DNA from: Artemisia argyi
Lineage: Eukaryota > Streptophyta > Magnoliopsida > Asterales > Asteraceae
Length of the DNA stretch: 64,000 bases
Direction of reading: 5' to 3'
NCBI GenBank assembly: GCA_030686995.1
Contig: CM060704.1
Coordinates: forward strand, 171,675,718-171,739,717
Positions 1 through 11,059 of this stretch are shown here, piece by piece. Position 1 is the first letter of the stretch, and the number at the start of each line of letters is the position of its first letter. Both the position numbers and the translations under genes were made by a program. The notes beneath the pieces were generated by a model. It searched no databases. It was not told the DNA's origin and saw nothing but the letters and a program-made list of their open reading frames with translations.

Positions 1-234
1 CAATAGTATCATTCCACCTCATTTCACCTCATTCATACTTTTTCCATACCTCTCAACCCCATTTTAGTGGCAATCATGCCTTTTTCATACCTCCCAACTT
101 TTTTTTAATTAATTAAATTAAACAATTTAATTAAAACATAAATATTTCATTAATAACTAAAATAAAATTACATAATACTTAAAAAAAAAACATAACTAAA
201 ATAAAATTACATTATTAAAAAAAAAATGAAATAA
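1..234. other. AT-rich 3' flank of Harbinger element
   Basis: The stretch is AT-rich with A-runs and several CCTC/ACCTC-rich words near the window edge. It lies downstream of the minus-strand transposase gene and is probably the non-coding end of the same element. I cannot identify a terminal inverted repeat, probably because the element continues beyond the window edge. Confidence 0.4.
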
Positions 235-1663
235 CTAATCATCGAGATATGTTAAGTTTTGAGCATCTACGTGGTCCGTAAGATCATATAGGAGTCGGTA
301 ATGCATTTGTTCGTCGATTAACTCCGGTAATACAGTATCGTCATAAACTGGCGCGACTGGCGGATCCATTATATGAACCGGTGATATTGCCATCCCATCG
401 TCTTTTAAAATCATATTGTGAAATATGATACACGTATAAACGATTTGTCGAATCTTTTCAACCGACATTGCCCGGAGAGGACGAGCAAGAATCATCCACT
501 TATTTTTAGGACGACCAAAAGCTCGCTCGATATCTTTTCTTGCAGACTCTTGTAGCCTTTTAAATTTCTTTTCATTCAATTCAACCGGATGCTTGTATGC
601 TTTAACAAACGTTGACCATGTAGGATAGATTCCATCAGTAAGATAATAACCACGTTTGTAAAACCGTCCATTTACATGAAATGAACTGTTTGCCGCCGTT
701 CCGTTTCGCTCCGTAAGATACAATGGTGACTGATTCAAAACATTGATATCGTTGTTTGCACCGGGAGGACCAAAAAACGAATGCCAAATCCACAAATCGT
801 AAGAAGTGACGGCTTCAAGCATAATAGTTGGGTATTGATGATCACCTCGCTTATATTGACCTTTCAAATGTCTAGGACAATTACGCCAATGGAAATGGGT
901 ACAATCAATGCTACCAAGCATTCCAGGAATGTGATGTTGATCTTCATGGAACTCGTATAAGCGTGCAATGTCATGAGATGTAGGCCTACGTAAGAACTCT
1001 CGACCATATAATTGAATAATCGCTTGGCAAAAATGATCAAGGCATTCTCCTATAAAAAAATATATATAACGCTAACTTTATAAAAAAATAAATAACAATA
1101 ACATAAAAAAAATATATATAACGCTAACTTTATAAAAAAATTAATAACAATAACATAAAAAAAATATATATAACGCTAACTTATAAAAAAAAATTAATAA
1201 CAATAAGTTTAAAAAATATTTCACCTGACGTTCGGCGCGCCATGTTTAAATAGTCATCAAATCTATCTGGAGGTTCACCCGTTGCGAGTTGCCTAATGGC
1301 CGATGTGCATTTTTGTAATGCCGTGAAACTTTTTTTCCCCTTCGCATCTAAGCCCTCTTGAAACCATTCGAAATTCGCTTCAACATCACCAACAACTCTT
1401 AAAAACAAGCTTTTATTCATACGAAACCGTTCACGAAAACGTTCGTCGTTAAACTTTGGACGTTCAACGAAATAATCATTCATAAGGGTTCGTAAAGCTT
1501 GTTCACGAAAACGAGTTACATACTCCCGACTTTCGGTAGAGCTTGCCGTGTCGTCAATTGCATCGTACGCGGCTAATAAGGTTTCTAGGGTGCTACCGGA
1601 TGGCACTAGTTCGGACAATTCGCCGGGGGGACTCACTAATGATTCGGACGAAGAAGAAGACAT
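235..1663 (-). CDS. PIF/Harbinger-type DDE transposase, two exons
   Basis: This gene encodes a nuclease/transposase of the PIF/Harbinger family (DDE_Tnp_4 / plant ALP1-like fold), which cuts and pastes its own element. Exon 1 is 1663-1225 and exon 2 is 1049-235. The intron has GT at 1224 and AG at 1051-1050 and joins in phase 1, giving 417 aa with no internal stop. The N-terminus is a Ser-rich tract followed by the helix-turn-helix-like region (near [15 protein letters not shown]). The catalytic triad is visible as D195 (LGSIDCTHF), D285 (YLTDGIYP) and E321 (KDIERAFG), and the roughly 35-residue spacing between the last two fits the family. The start is the first ATG after a TATA box about 70 bp upstream. 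A host-domesticated ALP1-like gene is possible. I favour a transposon because the surroundings are TE-rich. Confidence 0.88.
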
Positions 1664-1730
1664 TGTAAGAATATGTGAATTTTGTATATGTGAATTGGAT
1701 TATTTGTGATAAAAATGTATGTGTTTGTTG

Positions 1731-1740
1731 AATATATATA
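1731..1740 (-). promoter_or_regulatory. TATA box of Harbinger transposase
   Basis: TATATATATT on the minus strand lies 68-77 bp upstream of the ATG at 1663, a normal plant TATA-to-ATG distance. Confidence 0.5.
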
Positions 1741-1743
1741 GGG

Positions 1744-1747
<4 letters not shown>

Positions 1748-1781
<34 letters not shown>
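1748..1781. repeat. 34-nt poly-T tract
   Basis: An uninterrupted T run lies just beyond the TATA box of the transposase. The DNA after it, to about 1985, is unusually GC-rich (CGGTGGGGTGGCGGCGG-like) for this window, and I find no coding evidence there. Confidence 0.8.
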
Positions 1782-1782
<1 letters not shown>

Positions 1783-2046
1783 TTCGGCCCAATACACGCT
1801 CCAACCCTCCCAACGTCTATTTCATTTAAAGCATCAACGGTAACATTTGCATTGGAATTGCCATGCTTCGGAGGCAAAAATTGCCGCTCAACCTTTGCCG
1901 ATAGCCATGCCGGTGGGGTGGCGGCGGTGTTTGCCGCCGGCATGGGCTTGCCGGTGAGGCATGCCGCCCCCACTGCCACCCTTCTTAGGAGTAAAAATGT
2001 AGTTCTCGTAGTTCTCGCAATTTATTTGGTTCTGAAAAGAACCTCA

Positions 2047-2689
<643 letters not shown>

Positions 2690-3396
2690 AAAATTTGTAC
2701 AATTCAGTTCCCATTATTTATAAATTTGATATATCTATCATCTTTCGCTATTGTTTAATATGCATAGCTACACCTAGAAACTTATGAAGAGTTTGATTAG
2801 ATATTGTCTCACTTAGCTTTAACATGTTAAAAAAGGTCACTGAAGGATACCAAGTAGAAAATTTGAACCCGACTGTGATTTGGATTCAAAACACGCAGGA
2901 AGTTTTTCAAAAATTCCTTATGTATCGTTTAATAAGAAACTTACATAAATTTGTAACGTTTCATGTAATCGTGATGCTAACTACTCCGTATTATATTGTT
3001 TGTATAATTGTATGTTTAAAAATAATGTAATGCAGATACATGACCAAATGGGCATGTAAGATCGTAAGACTACTCTTACTCGTAACAGCACTTCACCTTC
3101 TATCTCAACGGCACATCAGTTTTCTCTCTTTTTTCACACACTCTCACTTTTTACTCCTGACCACTCACACCACTTCACGTTTCAACCCATTTTTTTATTC
3201 ATTAAAATACACACTTTTATAAAAACATATCCCACACGCCCTTACAAATATTAAAAACATTGGGGGGGCCTAGGGGTGTAATCGAGCCGAGTCGAGTATT
3301 GACATGCTCGAGCTCGGCTCGTTTAAAATCGAGTCGAGTCGAGTATTTTTCGAGTCGATCTCGAGTTGTTCGCGAGTTGTCTCGGCTCGATTACAC

Positions 3397-3473
<77 letters not shown>

Positions 3474-3690
3474 GGTGTAAATGTGTAATCGAGTCGAGTC
3501 GAGTAGCTCGCGAGTTGTCTCGGCTCGTTTAAAATCGAGTCAATCGAGTATTTTTCGAGTCGATCTCGAGTTGCTCGCGAGTTGTCTCGGCTCATGTACA
3601 CCCCTAGGGGGGCCCCAAATGATAAGCCGATGACTTCATTATTTGACATATTTTAGTCTATACTCATATTCTTACTACATATAAAACATG
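2690..3690. repeat. Left copy of a dispersed duplication
   Basis: The stretch 2690-3068 and the stretch 3615-3690 align with 60410-61440. Shared text includes CACCTAGAAACTTATGA, GTAGAAAATTTGAACCCGAC and CAAATGATAAGCCGAT. Between them this copy carries about 200 bp of unrelated pyrimidine-rich DNA (3069-3262) and a hAT MITE. A short ORF-like stretch (2824-3030) is conserved between copies but I cannot name it. The copy has no SINE at 2957-2969 and so preserves the empty site of the SINE seen at 60691. Confidence 0.75.
3271..3606. mobile_element. hAT-type MITE with 8-bp TSD
   Basis: The ends are TAGGGGTGTA and TACACCCCTA, extending into a roughly 22-bp imperfect inverted repeat rich in CGAG. 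They are flanked by a perfect 8-bp TSD, GGGGGGCC (3263-3270 and 3607-3614), which is diagnostic of the hAT superfamily. Internally the element looks like two related units (about 3271-3402 and 3471-3606), each ending with a TACACCCC-like terminus and separated by a roughly 69-bp (TA)n run. It has no coding capacity. Confidence 0.9.
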
Positions 3691-4031
3691 CATGTTTTTG
3701 CTTAATACTTAAAAAACTTAGAAATGAGTAATGTTTAATCCTCAAAATGGCTATTTCAAACTTAATTCTCACATGTATAAAACACATGTGTCGATTTTAC
3801 AAAGAAAAAATCTTAAAAAAAGATGTAGTAATTAATAAAGCTTTATTGTTAAATTTTAAATAAATTATAATAACTTAAGTAAACTAGTAAGTTTTCATGT
3901 TTTTTTATAATTTAATAAATTTAATAAATATCCGCTACTCTTATAAATCGACAAATATCTATAATTGTATAAATATCGACTTCAACAACAACAAAATTAG
4001 TTATTGTATTTTTTTTTTCGTATTGTATTTT
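3691..4031. other. AT-rich spacer
   Basis: Very AT-rich sequence with no supported gene. Its last bases (4032-4036, TATTT) are the left TSD of the solo LTR. Confidence 0.6.
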
Positions 4032-5351
4032 TATTTTGTTGAGGCAACATTGACGAGATCCCTTAATGTTTTAATGATGACAAATAAACATTCGAAACAC
4101 ATAAAATAACAAACGTTAGCCAAAATTCCCCGTCTCACATACCTGCTACTGGCGCGCTGCCCGCGCGTTGACGCGTAGGCGACGCGCCAGGCTTCTGTGA
4201 ATGTCGGGACGAATTTTGAAAGTCGGCTTTCCCCTTACTCGACAAAAGCGGATCTTTCAATACATGTATGAATATGTTATGTGCCTAATTGAGAACACTC
4301 GAAACGAGTTTTAGGATTAGAGAGATCCAATTTTTTAAATACCATTTTTCGGGAAAACGCCAACTCATGTTTTCTAACTCTCGCCTCTAGCCAAGACTTT
4401 TCTAAACCTAGGGAGCTTATATATTTCACGTAATATCAAGTGAAAGCATTCATATGCTTATAGCCCATGCTTACGTCTTCTCTAATCACGTTACGGGTTT
4501 ACTCCCTTATTGGTCAAACTATGTCAAAGGTCACTGTGCGTAAATGCATCTTTTCCCGCAAGGGATGTGCTTTACATCAAGGCAAAGCACTTGGCTCGTT
4601 TGTACCAAGGTGTTAGTTGAGTATGTCGAGTCGTGGAAAGTCACGAGTTATGAGATTATGGATTCTCGACGTTGAGTTACTTGAAATTATAAGTAACCTT
4701 TGATTTTCTCAACTATAATCATGCTTGTCCAAATCCTTTTCTCTCTAATGACAACTTGATTATTTCTTAATCACTCTTTCACAAAAGACAAAGCCTCTAA
4801 ACATCCTAACATCTTCTTATTATTCCCTTACACCTCTTACACTCTTACAACTTTGTCTCCCACACAAAAGATTCTCCTCTTACAATATTCCCTCTACTTT
4901 ATACATTCTCTCTACACACACACACACTTTTCTACACACACTACTTATACACACTTCACTCAGATACCTCTCTTCACACACACTAGGCTCCCCATCAAAT
5001 CCTTCTTACATATTCCTTACATTCTTACACACATCCCATCCTTACAACATATTCCTTACAACCCTAACAACTTTATTTTCAAACTTACACACACTACTCA
5101 CAACCATCTCATTCTCTACACACACTAGGCTCCCATCATATCCATTCTTACATATTTCTTTACACACATCACATCCCTTCACCCTTACACTATCCAACCT
5201 TTTATTCTCTTACACACTTACACAATCCAACTCATCTCTTATATTCCTTACACACTCTTCATCTTAACCATCCATTTCAAACAAACACATCTCAACCATC
5301 CATTTCACCTTCCACCCCAAGAAATGGAATATTTTTGAGTATACGCTTCTC

Positions 5352-5592
5352 TTAACCCAACCATGGTTCATTTCTAACCCAACTATGGTTAGTTTCCAAC
5401 TCAACCATTTCTCACCCAACTATGGTTAACTCTTAACCACACCAATGATGGAATATTCCCTTGGATATACTCTTTAACCTAACCATGGTTCACTCTCTAA
5501 CCTAACCATGGTTTAGTCTCTACACACTTCTCTCTAACCCAACCTTGGTTACTCATAACTTAACCATGGTTACTTCTTAACCTAACCTCACT
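5352..5592. repeat. Degenerate AACCATGGTT repeats inside the LTR
   Basis: About seven spaced copies of a word like AACC(C/T)AACCATGGTT occur in the U3-like part of the solo LTR, interspersed with CT-rich DNA and upstream of the TATA box. Confidence 0.65.
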
Positions 5593-5951
5593 CACTCTTC
5601 CCTATAGAGGAATATTCTATGGCATATTCTCTTCTCTCTTTTATGCTATGTGATGAATACCCATTCTGCCCATACTTAATTATCTCTTCTACCTCTCTAT
5701 CTTTGATAATTTGTTTTCTCATAAACACTTCACAAAATATTTTCCAAATTGGCTATTTGAGTTGGTAAACCTTAGATTGATTAATGTTAAGGTTTAGTGT
5801 GAAGTACAATTGGGGGTTTAGCAAGGTTAGGTATTTACAAGATCAACACTCAACACTTGGGAAAATCTTACAGTGACTTTGGCGCGTCACCCACGCGTTG
5901 ACGCGTGGGCAGCGCACCGGCTACGGTAAAATATTCCCAAGTTTGGGTCTT

Positions 5952-5962
5952 GGCCTATAAAT
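5952..5962 (+). promoter_or_regulatory. LTR core promoter (TATA)
   Basis: CCTATAAATACC lies in the solo LTR. A typical CT-rich transcribed leader follows within about 40 bp. It could still drive read-through transcription to the right. Confidence 0.5.
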
Positions 5963-6704
5963 ACCCCTTTGCCTCTTGTATTCCTCACCCCTTGCAATTA
6001 TTCTCTCTCTATATTCTTTCTCTCTAATCATCTAATTCTATCTTGTGTTCTTAATTTTCACACTAACATCTTTGAAAGAACACATCTCCTTGCAAGGGAA
6101 GAATCACAAGAACTTAATCCACTCTTGTGATTGTGTCGAGGGTCTTCTTATCTTTACCCTTTCTACTAGAATCGAGTCACTAGGTTAGGTTAGGACTTGG
6201 TTTAAAGAAACAACATTCATTCATTCTATTTGTTTGTAAGGGAAGTCTTGTGTCTTGGTGACCAAGCCTAGATCATTGGGGATCTAGTTGGGGTTTGATA
6301 CTTCCGGTGAGAATTCTTGGTAGTGGTCTTGGTGACCCTTAGGTGAAGTCGAATCGCGAGATTCTTTTGGGTGGTTTCTGAGGGCGGAATACCGTGGGAG
6401 TAACTCCTTCTTTGTGAGCATCGATATTGGCAAATATCGGTGGAGTGAATTGTAACGGTTTGTAGGCCACCGAAAGGATTATACTAGTGCAATAGTATCG
6501 TGTCGTGGATTCACAACTGGATGTACGGATTGTATAAACCCCCATCCCGAACCAGTATATATCGTGGTGTCTCTTTACTCGCTTTATATACTTGTGGTTG
6601 TTCTTGTTTAAACCACTTGATTCTTCTTCTTGGCTTAAAGTTTTTAAACGTCTAAAAAGCCGAAGAAACCGTATTCACCCCTCCCCCCTCTACGGTTCTA
6701 CATA

Positions 6705-7213
6705 TCTATTCTACATATATAGAAAAAATGGTTAATCTTGAAAAGTTGGAAATTGAAAAGTCAAGTAATGTGAAATCTTGAAAAATCTTATTAAAGGAAA
6801 TTATGAAATGTAATTAATACTCTTATTAAAACACCCATTACTTAAAAGTACAATGATTTATTCACATTGTACAACCAATTAAAAACATATCTACCAAATT
6901 AAATACAACCAATTAATACAAATCGCAAACTGGGTTGACCCGGGACGCTTCAAACCCGACGACTTGAACCGGTTTAATTTGACCCGTTTTCGACCCAACC
7001 TAGCAAGTTGACCCGGTTTAAATCGACCAATTTTTCGACTGGAACGGTTCAACCGGTTGAACCACCCGGGTCAAACCGGGTTTCAAAATATTATGTTTAA
7101 TTCCTAAATCTTCAAACTTTTATTATTTTTCATTCATAACCTATAAACTTTTTTTTATGAATAAACTATTTGTCGCTATAGAATCCCGTTGCTATGCACG
7201 GGTACTCGTCTAG
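6705..7213 (+). mobile_element. Small non-autonomous Helitron, 509 bp
   Basis: The 5' end is TCTATTCTACATATATAG, preceded by A. The 3' end is CTAG followed by T, preceded by a hairpin (CCCGTTGC / GCACGGG with one bulge) seven bases before CTAG. These are the canonical Helitron rules: TC...CTRR, a subterminal hairpin, and insertion between A and T without target duplication. Removing it restores TATTT, the exact right TSD of the solo LTR. That independently supports both ends. The middle holds GGTT/AACC-rich repetitive text and no gene. Confidence 0.87.
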
Positions 7214-7216
7214 TTT

Positions 7217-7933
7217 GAATTAATGAAATTTAGTTTATTTGAAAAAAAAAATGAAAAATAAAATAAAATGGTAGGTTTCAGAAAAGGGGTGTTAATGGTG
7301 TCATGAGTGAGGGGATATTTTAAGATGTTGGTGTTAAAAGTAAGAATGATGATATGTCACTGATGTAATAACACTTTACACTTTTTGATGTTGATGGTGT
7401 TCACACCTGAAGCTAGGCTAATTATATATTCTCTGCTTGTACAACACATATATCGAAATATAAAGAACCCAAATTATAAAGTAATTGTGTAGTTTTAGTT
7501 TAACTTTCAAACTTTTTACATTGTTTCACAAATCTTTTTATGATAAAAAATTTGTAAATTGAAAAGAAAATAAAGTTATATACAGTACTAACATGTTGGT
7601 AAGAGCACTAGGTGCAACCACTAGCAAAATCTCCTCATTTGGGGTCTCACGGGTGCCACATCACCTTAAATACTCTTCACAACTAACCCCCTCCTCACTA
7701 ACAACTAACCTCAACTTACTCATTTAGGGCCCACCACTTGCAATTTTTTTTATTCATTTCATTAAATAAACTAAATTCATTTCATAAAAAATAAAAATAC
7801 AATACAACACAATAAAAACATACGAAACGTAAAATAATGAAACGGTTAAAAAATGATACGAAACGTCATCAAGAATTTATATAGACTTTTAATTATTGAT
7901 GAGATCTGACTTTTCCGCCCAAACTTGCAACAC
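7217..7933. other. Intergenic, AT-rich
   Basis: No gene is recognised. From about 7600 the text (GAGCACTAGGTGCAACC...) may be the edge of an unclassified DNA transposon containing the small ORF to the right. No matching terminal inverted repeat was found. Confidence 0.4.
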
Positions 7934-8197
7934 TTATTCCCTGACCATTTTCAAGGCGACTTGAAGTTGCAGATCTGTTTCATCATTTCTTAAAAGAGTT
8001 TGTAGACCGACCCTGATAGCTGGATGGTCTTGAGGCAGCACACGCAACCTTTCGACCTCTGGAGCACGAGTATGCATCTGTCGTATAATACGAGTTATCT
8101 CACCTAGCAAACTGTTAATCAACTTAAGTTCTTTTTCTTGTTCATTGCGTAATCGGGTAAAGATAGCGTTTTGCACCTCAGCTGGTTCATTAGCCAT
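7934..8197 (-). CDS. Unrecognised 87-aa protein, possibly transposon-borne
   Basis: I do not recognise the family. The 87-aa product is charged and predicted mostly helical, with heptad-like segments around KELKLINSLLGEITRI and LQVALKMVRE, so a short coiled coil is likely. It has no signal peptide or membrane segment. The start is the ATG at 8197, about 40 bp downstream of a TATAAAT box on the same strand. The 5' region contains repeats of AAACTAGCCGTTA-like text (8250-8360). It may be the accessory ORF of a DNA transposon or a chance ORF. Function is unknown. Confidence 0.35.
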   Translation of the reverse strand: MANEPAEVQNAIFTRLRNEQEKELKLINSLLGEITRIIRQMHTRAPEVERLRVLPQDHPAIRVGLQTLLRNDETDLQLQVALKMVRE

Positions 8198-8235
8198 AGT
8201 GTTTGCGTGAGAATACGAAGTGTTGTTTAAGTGGC

Positions 8236-8242
8236 ATTTATA
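8236..8242 (-). promoter_or_regulatory. TATA box of the 87-aa ORF
   Basis: TATAAAT within CCTATAAATGCC lies about 40 bp upstream of the ATG at 8197. Confidence 0.4.
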
Positions 8243-8249
8243 GGGGAAA

Positions 8250-9570
8250 CTAGCCGTTAGAAGATATTGTAAAGGGAAACTAGACGTTAAGCATTTTATT
8301 CAGATTCAAACTAGCCTTTAAGCATTTTATTCAGATTTAAACTAGCCGTTAAACATCTTAACAGTATAACATATTAAAAAAGATACGGAAAAAGTTACAA
8401 ACGATACTAAATCATACAATACCGTTAACCATAAACTAGCCATATGCGGTGGTTTCTCAAAACCTCCCACACGTGAACGGGAAAACAGAGGAGCACAATA
8501 CCTCTGGGCCATGGGGTTATGCCCTATTTGATCAGAGTCTTCGACTTCGACTGGCGAGGGCTATGTCTCAGATGATTCGTTTTTTTAATTCATAGTTTTA
8601 TTATCATTACCGTATCGTAGTTTAATGTTTTAATTACCGTATCGTTGTTTAGTATTTTAGTTACCGTACGTTGTTTAATGTAATTTCAATTCCATGTTTA
8701 ATGTATTTTCATTTAGATGTTAATGTATTTTCTTTTCCTATTTTAAAAACATCACAAGTGTTATAAAAAACCTTTCAAATTCACAGAAAATTACATATTT
8801 ACAACTTTACAAAATAATTACATTTAAAAATTTACAAAACTATAACATATATATAAAAGAAAGGAAAAAAAAAAAAACAAAAAAAAACTGACATGAGGCA
8901 GAATTTCACCTCGTCGTTCAGACGAGGAGGGAGCTTGTGGCGAACGGTGAAGAGGGGGGGGGGTGCAATGCCAAGCTGGCGAGTTGCCACATCGGAGTGG
9001 CGAGCTATAACAACGAATTGCACCGTGTGCTCTAAGTTGAAAAGAGTGGGCACCTCTAGTTAAAACATAAAACCAAACACCCAAGAATCTTTCACTTTTT
9101 TCTCTTTCACTAAATCTTCTTGAACCTCGAGATTTGATTGAGTTCAAGTAAAAACCCAGCCCACCATCACCAGTAACTCGATCTCTTCGGTTACGTCTTT
9201 GCCGCTGTGACTTCTCCGATAGTTGTAGTTCACATCAGTGAGTCGGTGGCACCACCAAACTCACCTTTACTTACTGCATGTAATCGTCTCAAGGTGGGTT
9301 GTTTTAGGGATGGAGGAGCTAACTTGAAAAATATTTATTTTAGGAGGCCGATATAAACTACGTTGAGTTTTTTATATTCAAATGATTAAAATCGTTTATA
9401 AAAAGGTATAAAATATACATTCTCTCAAAACATTTGGGTGGTCACAACTCCCCTCGGTCCTTTTTAAATTCCGTCCTTGGGTTGTTAAGTTTTTATGTTT
9501 TTTTTGTGTAGAGTGTTTTTAGTTGGTAACTCTCATAGTCATCAACAACTTTTCAACAACTCCTCAACTA
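8250..9570. other. Intergenic, no supported gene
   Basis: The stretch has AT-rich DNA, an A-rich stretch near 8860-8890, and a moderately GC-rich block (8900-9060) with overlapping short ORFs that look accidental. Just before the MULE (9530-9579) the CAACAACT-rich text resembles 47345-47383, so the flank belongs to the same duplicated region that precedes the dioxygenase genes. Confidence 0.45.
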
Positions 9571-9579
9571 TTCTCAAAA

Positions 9580-9924
9580 GGGAATTTTCCACAAATACCC
9601 CAAAAGTACAAGGGTCTCCACCTTAAATAACCCACAAAATCTTGTTTTCTCCAAATACCCCAACGGGAGAAGGTCGCCTCCAAAATTTGGGTGGATGGTG
9701 TAATATAGTGACATGTGTCCCTATACATGGCCCCACATTGTACCTTCATGGTACAACTATTAAAGTGTACTTCTTGGGCGACTGGGACCCACATTTCTTG
9801 GGCGACCTGATTATTTTGTCTTTTTCCGAAAATTTATGGTCTTTTTTTATTAATTTATAGTACAATAAACTTGGGCGACTGGGTCCCACTTATCTTTATT
9901 CTTGGGCGACTTGGTAGGTATGGA
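9580..9924 (+). repeat. Left TIR of the MULE, 345 bp
   Basis: It matches the reverse complement of 30694-31038 over the full 345 bp. It contains four TTGGGCGACT/C motifs at 9774, 9798, 9871 and 9902. A short ORF inside the TIR occurs at both ends and is not taken as a gene. Confidence 0.93.
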
Positions 9925-10312
9925 TCTTTTTTTTATTAAATAATAGTACACTTTTATAAAAATACACTTTTAAATACACTTTTATACTTGATTTAACTTT
10001 TTAAAAATACACTTTTAAATAATAGTACACTTTTATAAAAATACACTTTTTAAAAATACACATTTAAATACACTTTTTAAAAATACACATTTAAATACAC
10101 TTTTTAAAAACACACACACATAAACACTAAAATCCACCGTTTCATCTTTCGGTTACACACAAAATCACTCATACGATCATCCCTTTGATCTTTCCCTTTC
10201 ATCTTTGAGGAATGCAACCCATCTCGCCCACATTTTATAAGAAACCATCTCACCCACAATTAAAACCCCTCGCCATACCTGCAACTCAAACCTTACTTGA
10301 TACCATATTGTA
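9925..10312. other. Subterminal AT-rich repeats and leader of ULP1 gene 1
   Basis: Many copies of AATACACTTTTAAA-like text occur at 9925-10105. A weak TATAA at 10236-10240 lies 73 bp upstream of the first ATG of ULP1 gene 1. Confidence 0.5.
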
Positions 10313-11059
10313 ATGGCTGACGCAAAGGTAACGGTTAGATCAAGATTAGATTACATTACAATAATTAGAGGGTTGTTGAATACTAATAGGGCAATCTTGT
10401 TTCTGGCCACTGTATTTGGGCCATGGTTAGACATCCCCCCCTTTTCTGCTGATACCCATTTGCTAAATTATTTTTATCAAAATCAGGTTAGTGTTGATGA
10501 AAGTGAGGATTGCCCTTCCCTTAGTTTTAAAATAGGTGATAACGTGCTTGAATTTGGCCGTGAACAATTTTGTATGATAACTGGGTTTGTTTTTGGGCAT
10601 GTCCCTAGTGAACATTTTATTAATGTTCATGGTTTACCACATAGTCCATTCTATGATAGATTGTTTCCTCAAAACAAATCCCGTAGGACTAAGAAAATAA
10701 AGGGTGAGCAGCTGTTTGCAATGTTGAAACCTGGTGAAGAATGGGATGCATTATCGGATGAGGATGCAGTTAGGGTGTGTTTGTTGGTCATTGCAACGAG
10801 TGTATTCATTGGGGGTGAATTAAGGTATTACATCCCGGACCATTTGTTGGCAATGGTTGAGGACTTTTCTATTTGGAATTCGTATCCGTGGGGGGAGTAT
10901 ATGTGGGCACACTTGTACAAAAGAACGGTGAATGTTGTACAGAAGCATATTGCTGCCGAAGCCAAAAAGGCTGATAAGCCTCAAACAAAGAAGGCCGTAA
11001 AAAAATCCCCAAAGAAAGAGCAAACTTACAATTTGTATGGCTTTGTTTGGGCACTCAAG

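Larger units (their letters stand above)
4037..6702 (+). mobile_element. Solo LTR (Copia/Sirevirus-like), 2666 bp
   Basis: It starts TGTTGAGGCAAC and ends GGTTCTACA, so it has TG...CA termini. A consensus TATA (CTATAAATA) lies near 5955 and is followed by a CT-rich leader and a roughly 700-bp R/U5-like part ending in a CACCCCTCCCCCCTC tract, as in many plant Copia LTRs. The left TSD is TATTT (4032-4036). The right TSD is also TATTT once the Helitron at 6705-7213 is removed (TA at 6703-6704 plus TTT at 7214-7216). No second LTR, primer-binding site or gag-pol follows, hence a solo LTR. The family assignment is inference. Confidence 0.75.

Noticed and set aside
3260..3649. Overlapping ORFs in the CGAG-rich element
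   Set aside because: Arise from the hAT MITE and its TA tract; both strands open by composition only.
4853..5128. 91-aa Thr/His/Leu-rich ORF
   Set aside because: Low-complexity CA/CT-rich LTR sequence with no protein features.
8824..9147. 107-aa and 73-aa minus-strand ORFs
   Set aside because: Overlapping frames in a composition-biased block ending in poly-Phe. No homology recognised and no splice logic.
9564..9860. Short ORFs on both strands in the left TIR, with counterparts at 30758-31125
   Set aside because: They lie in the terminal inverted repeats and recur only because the TIR is duplicated. No domain or promoter.
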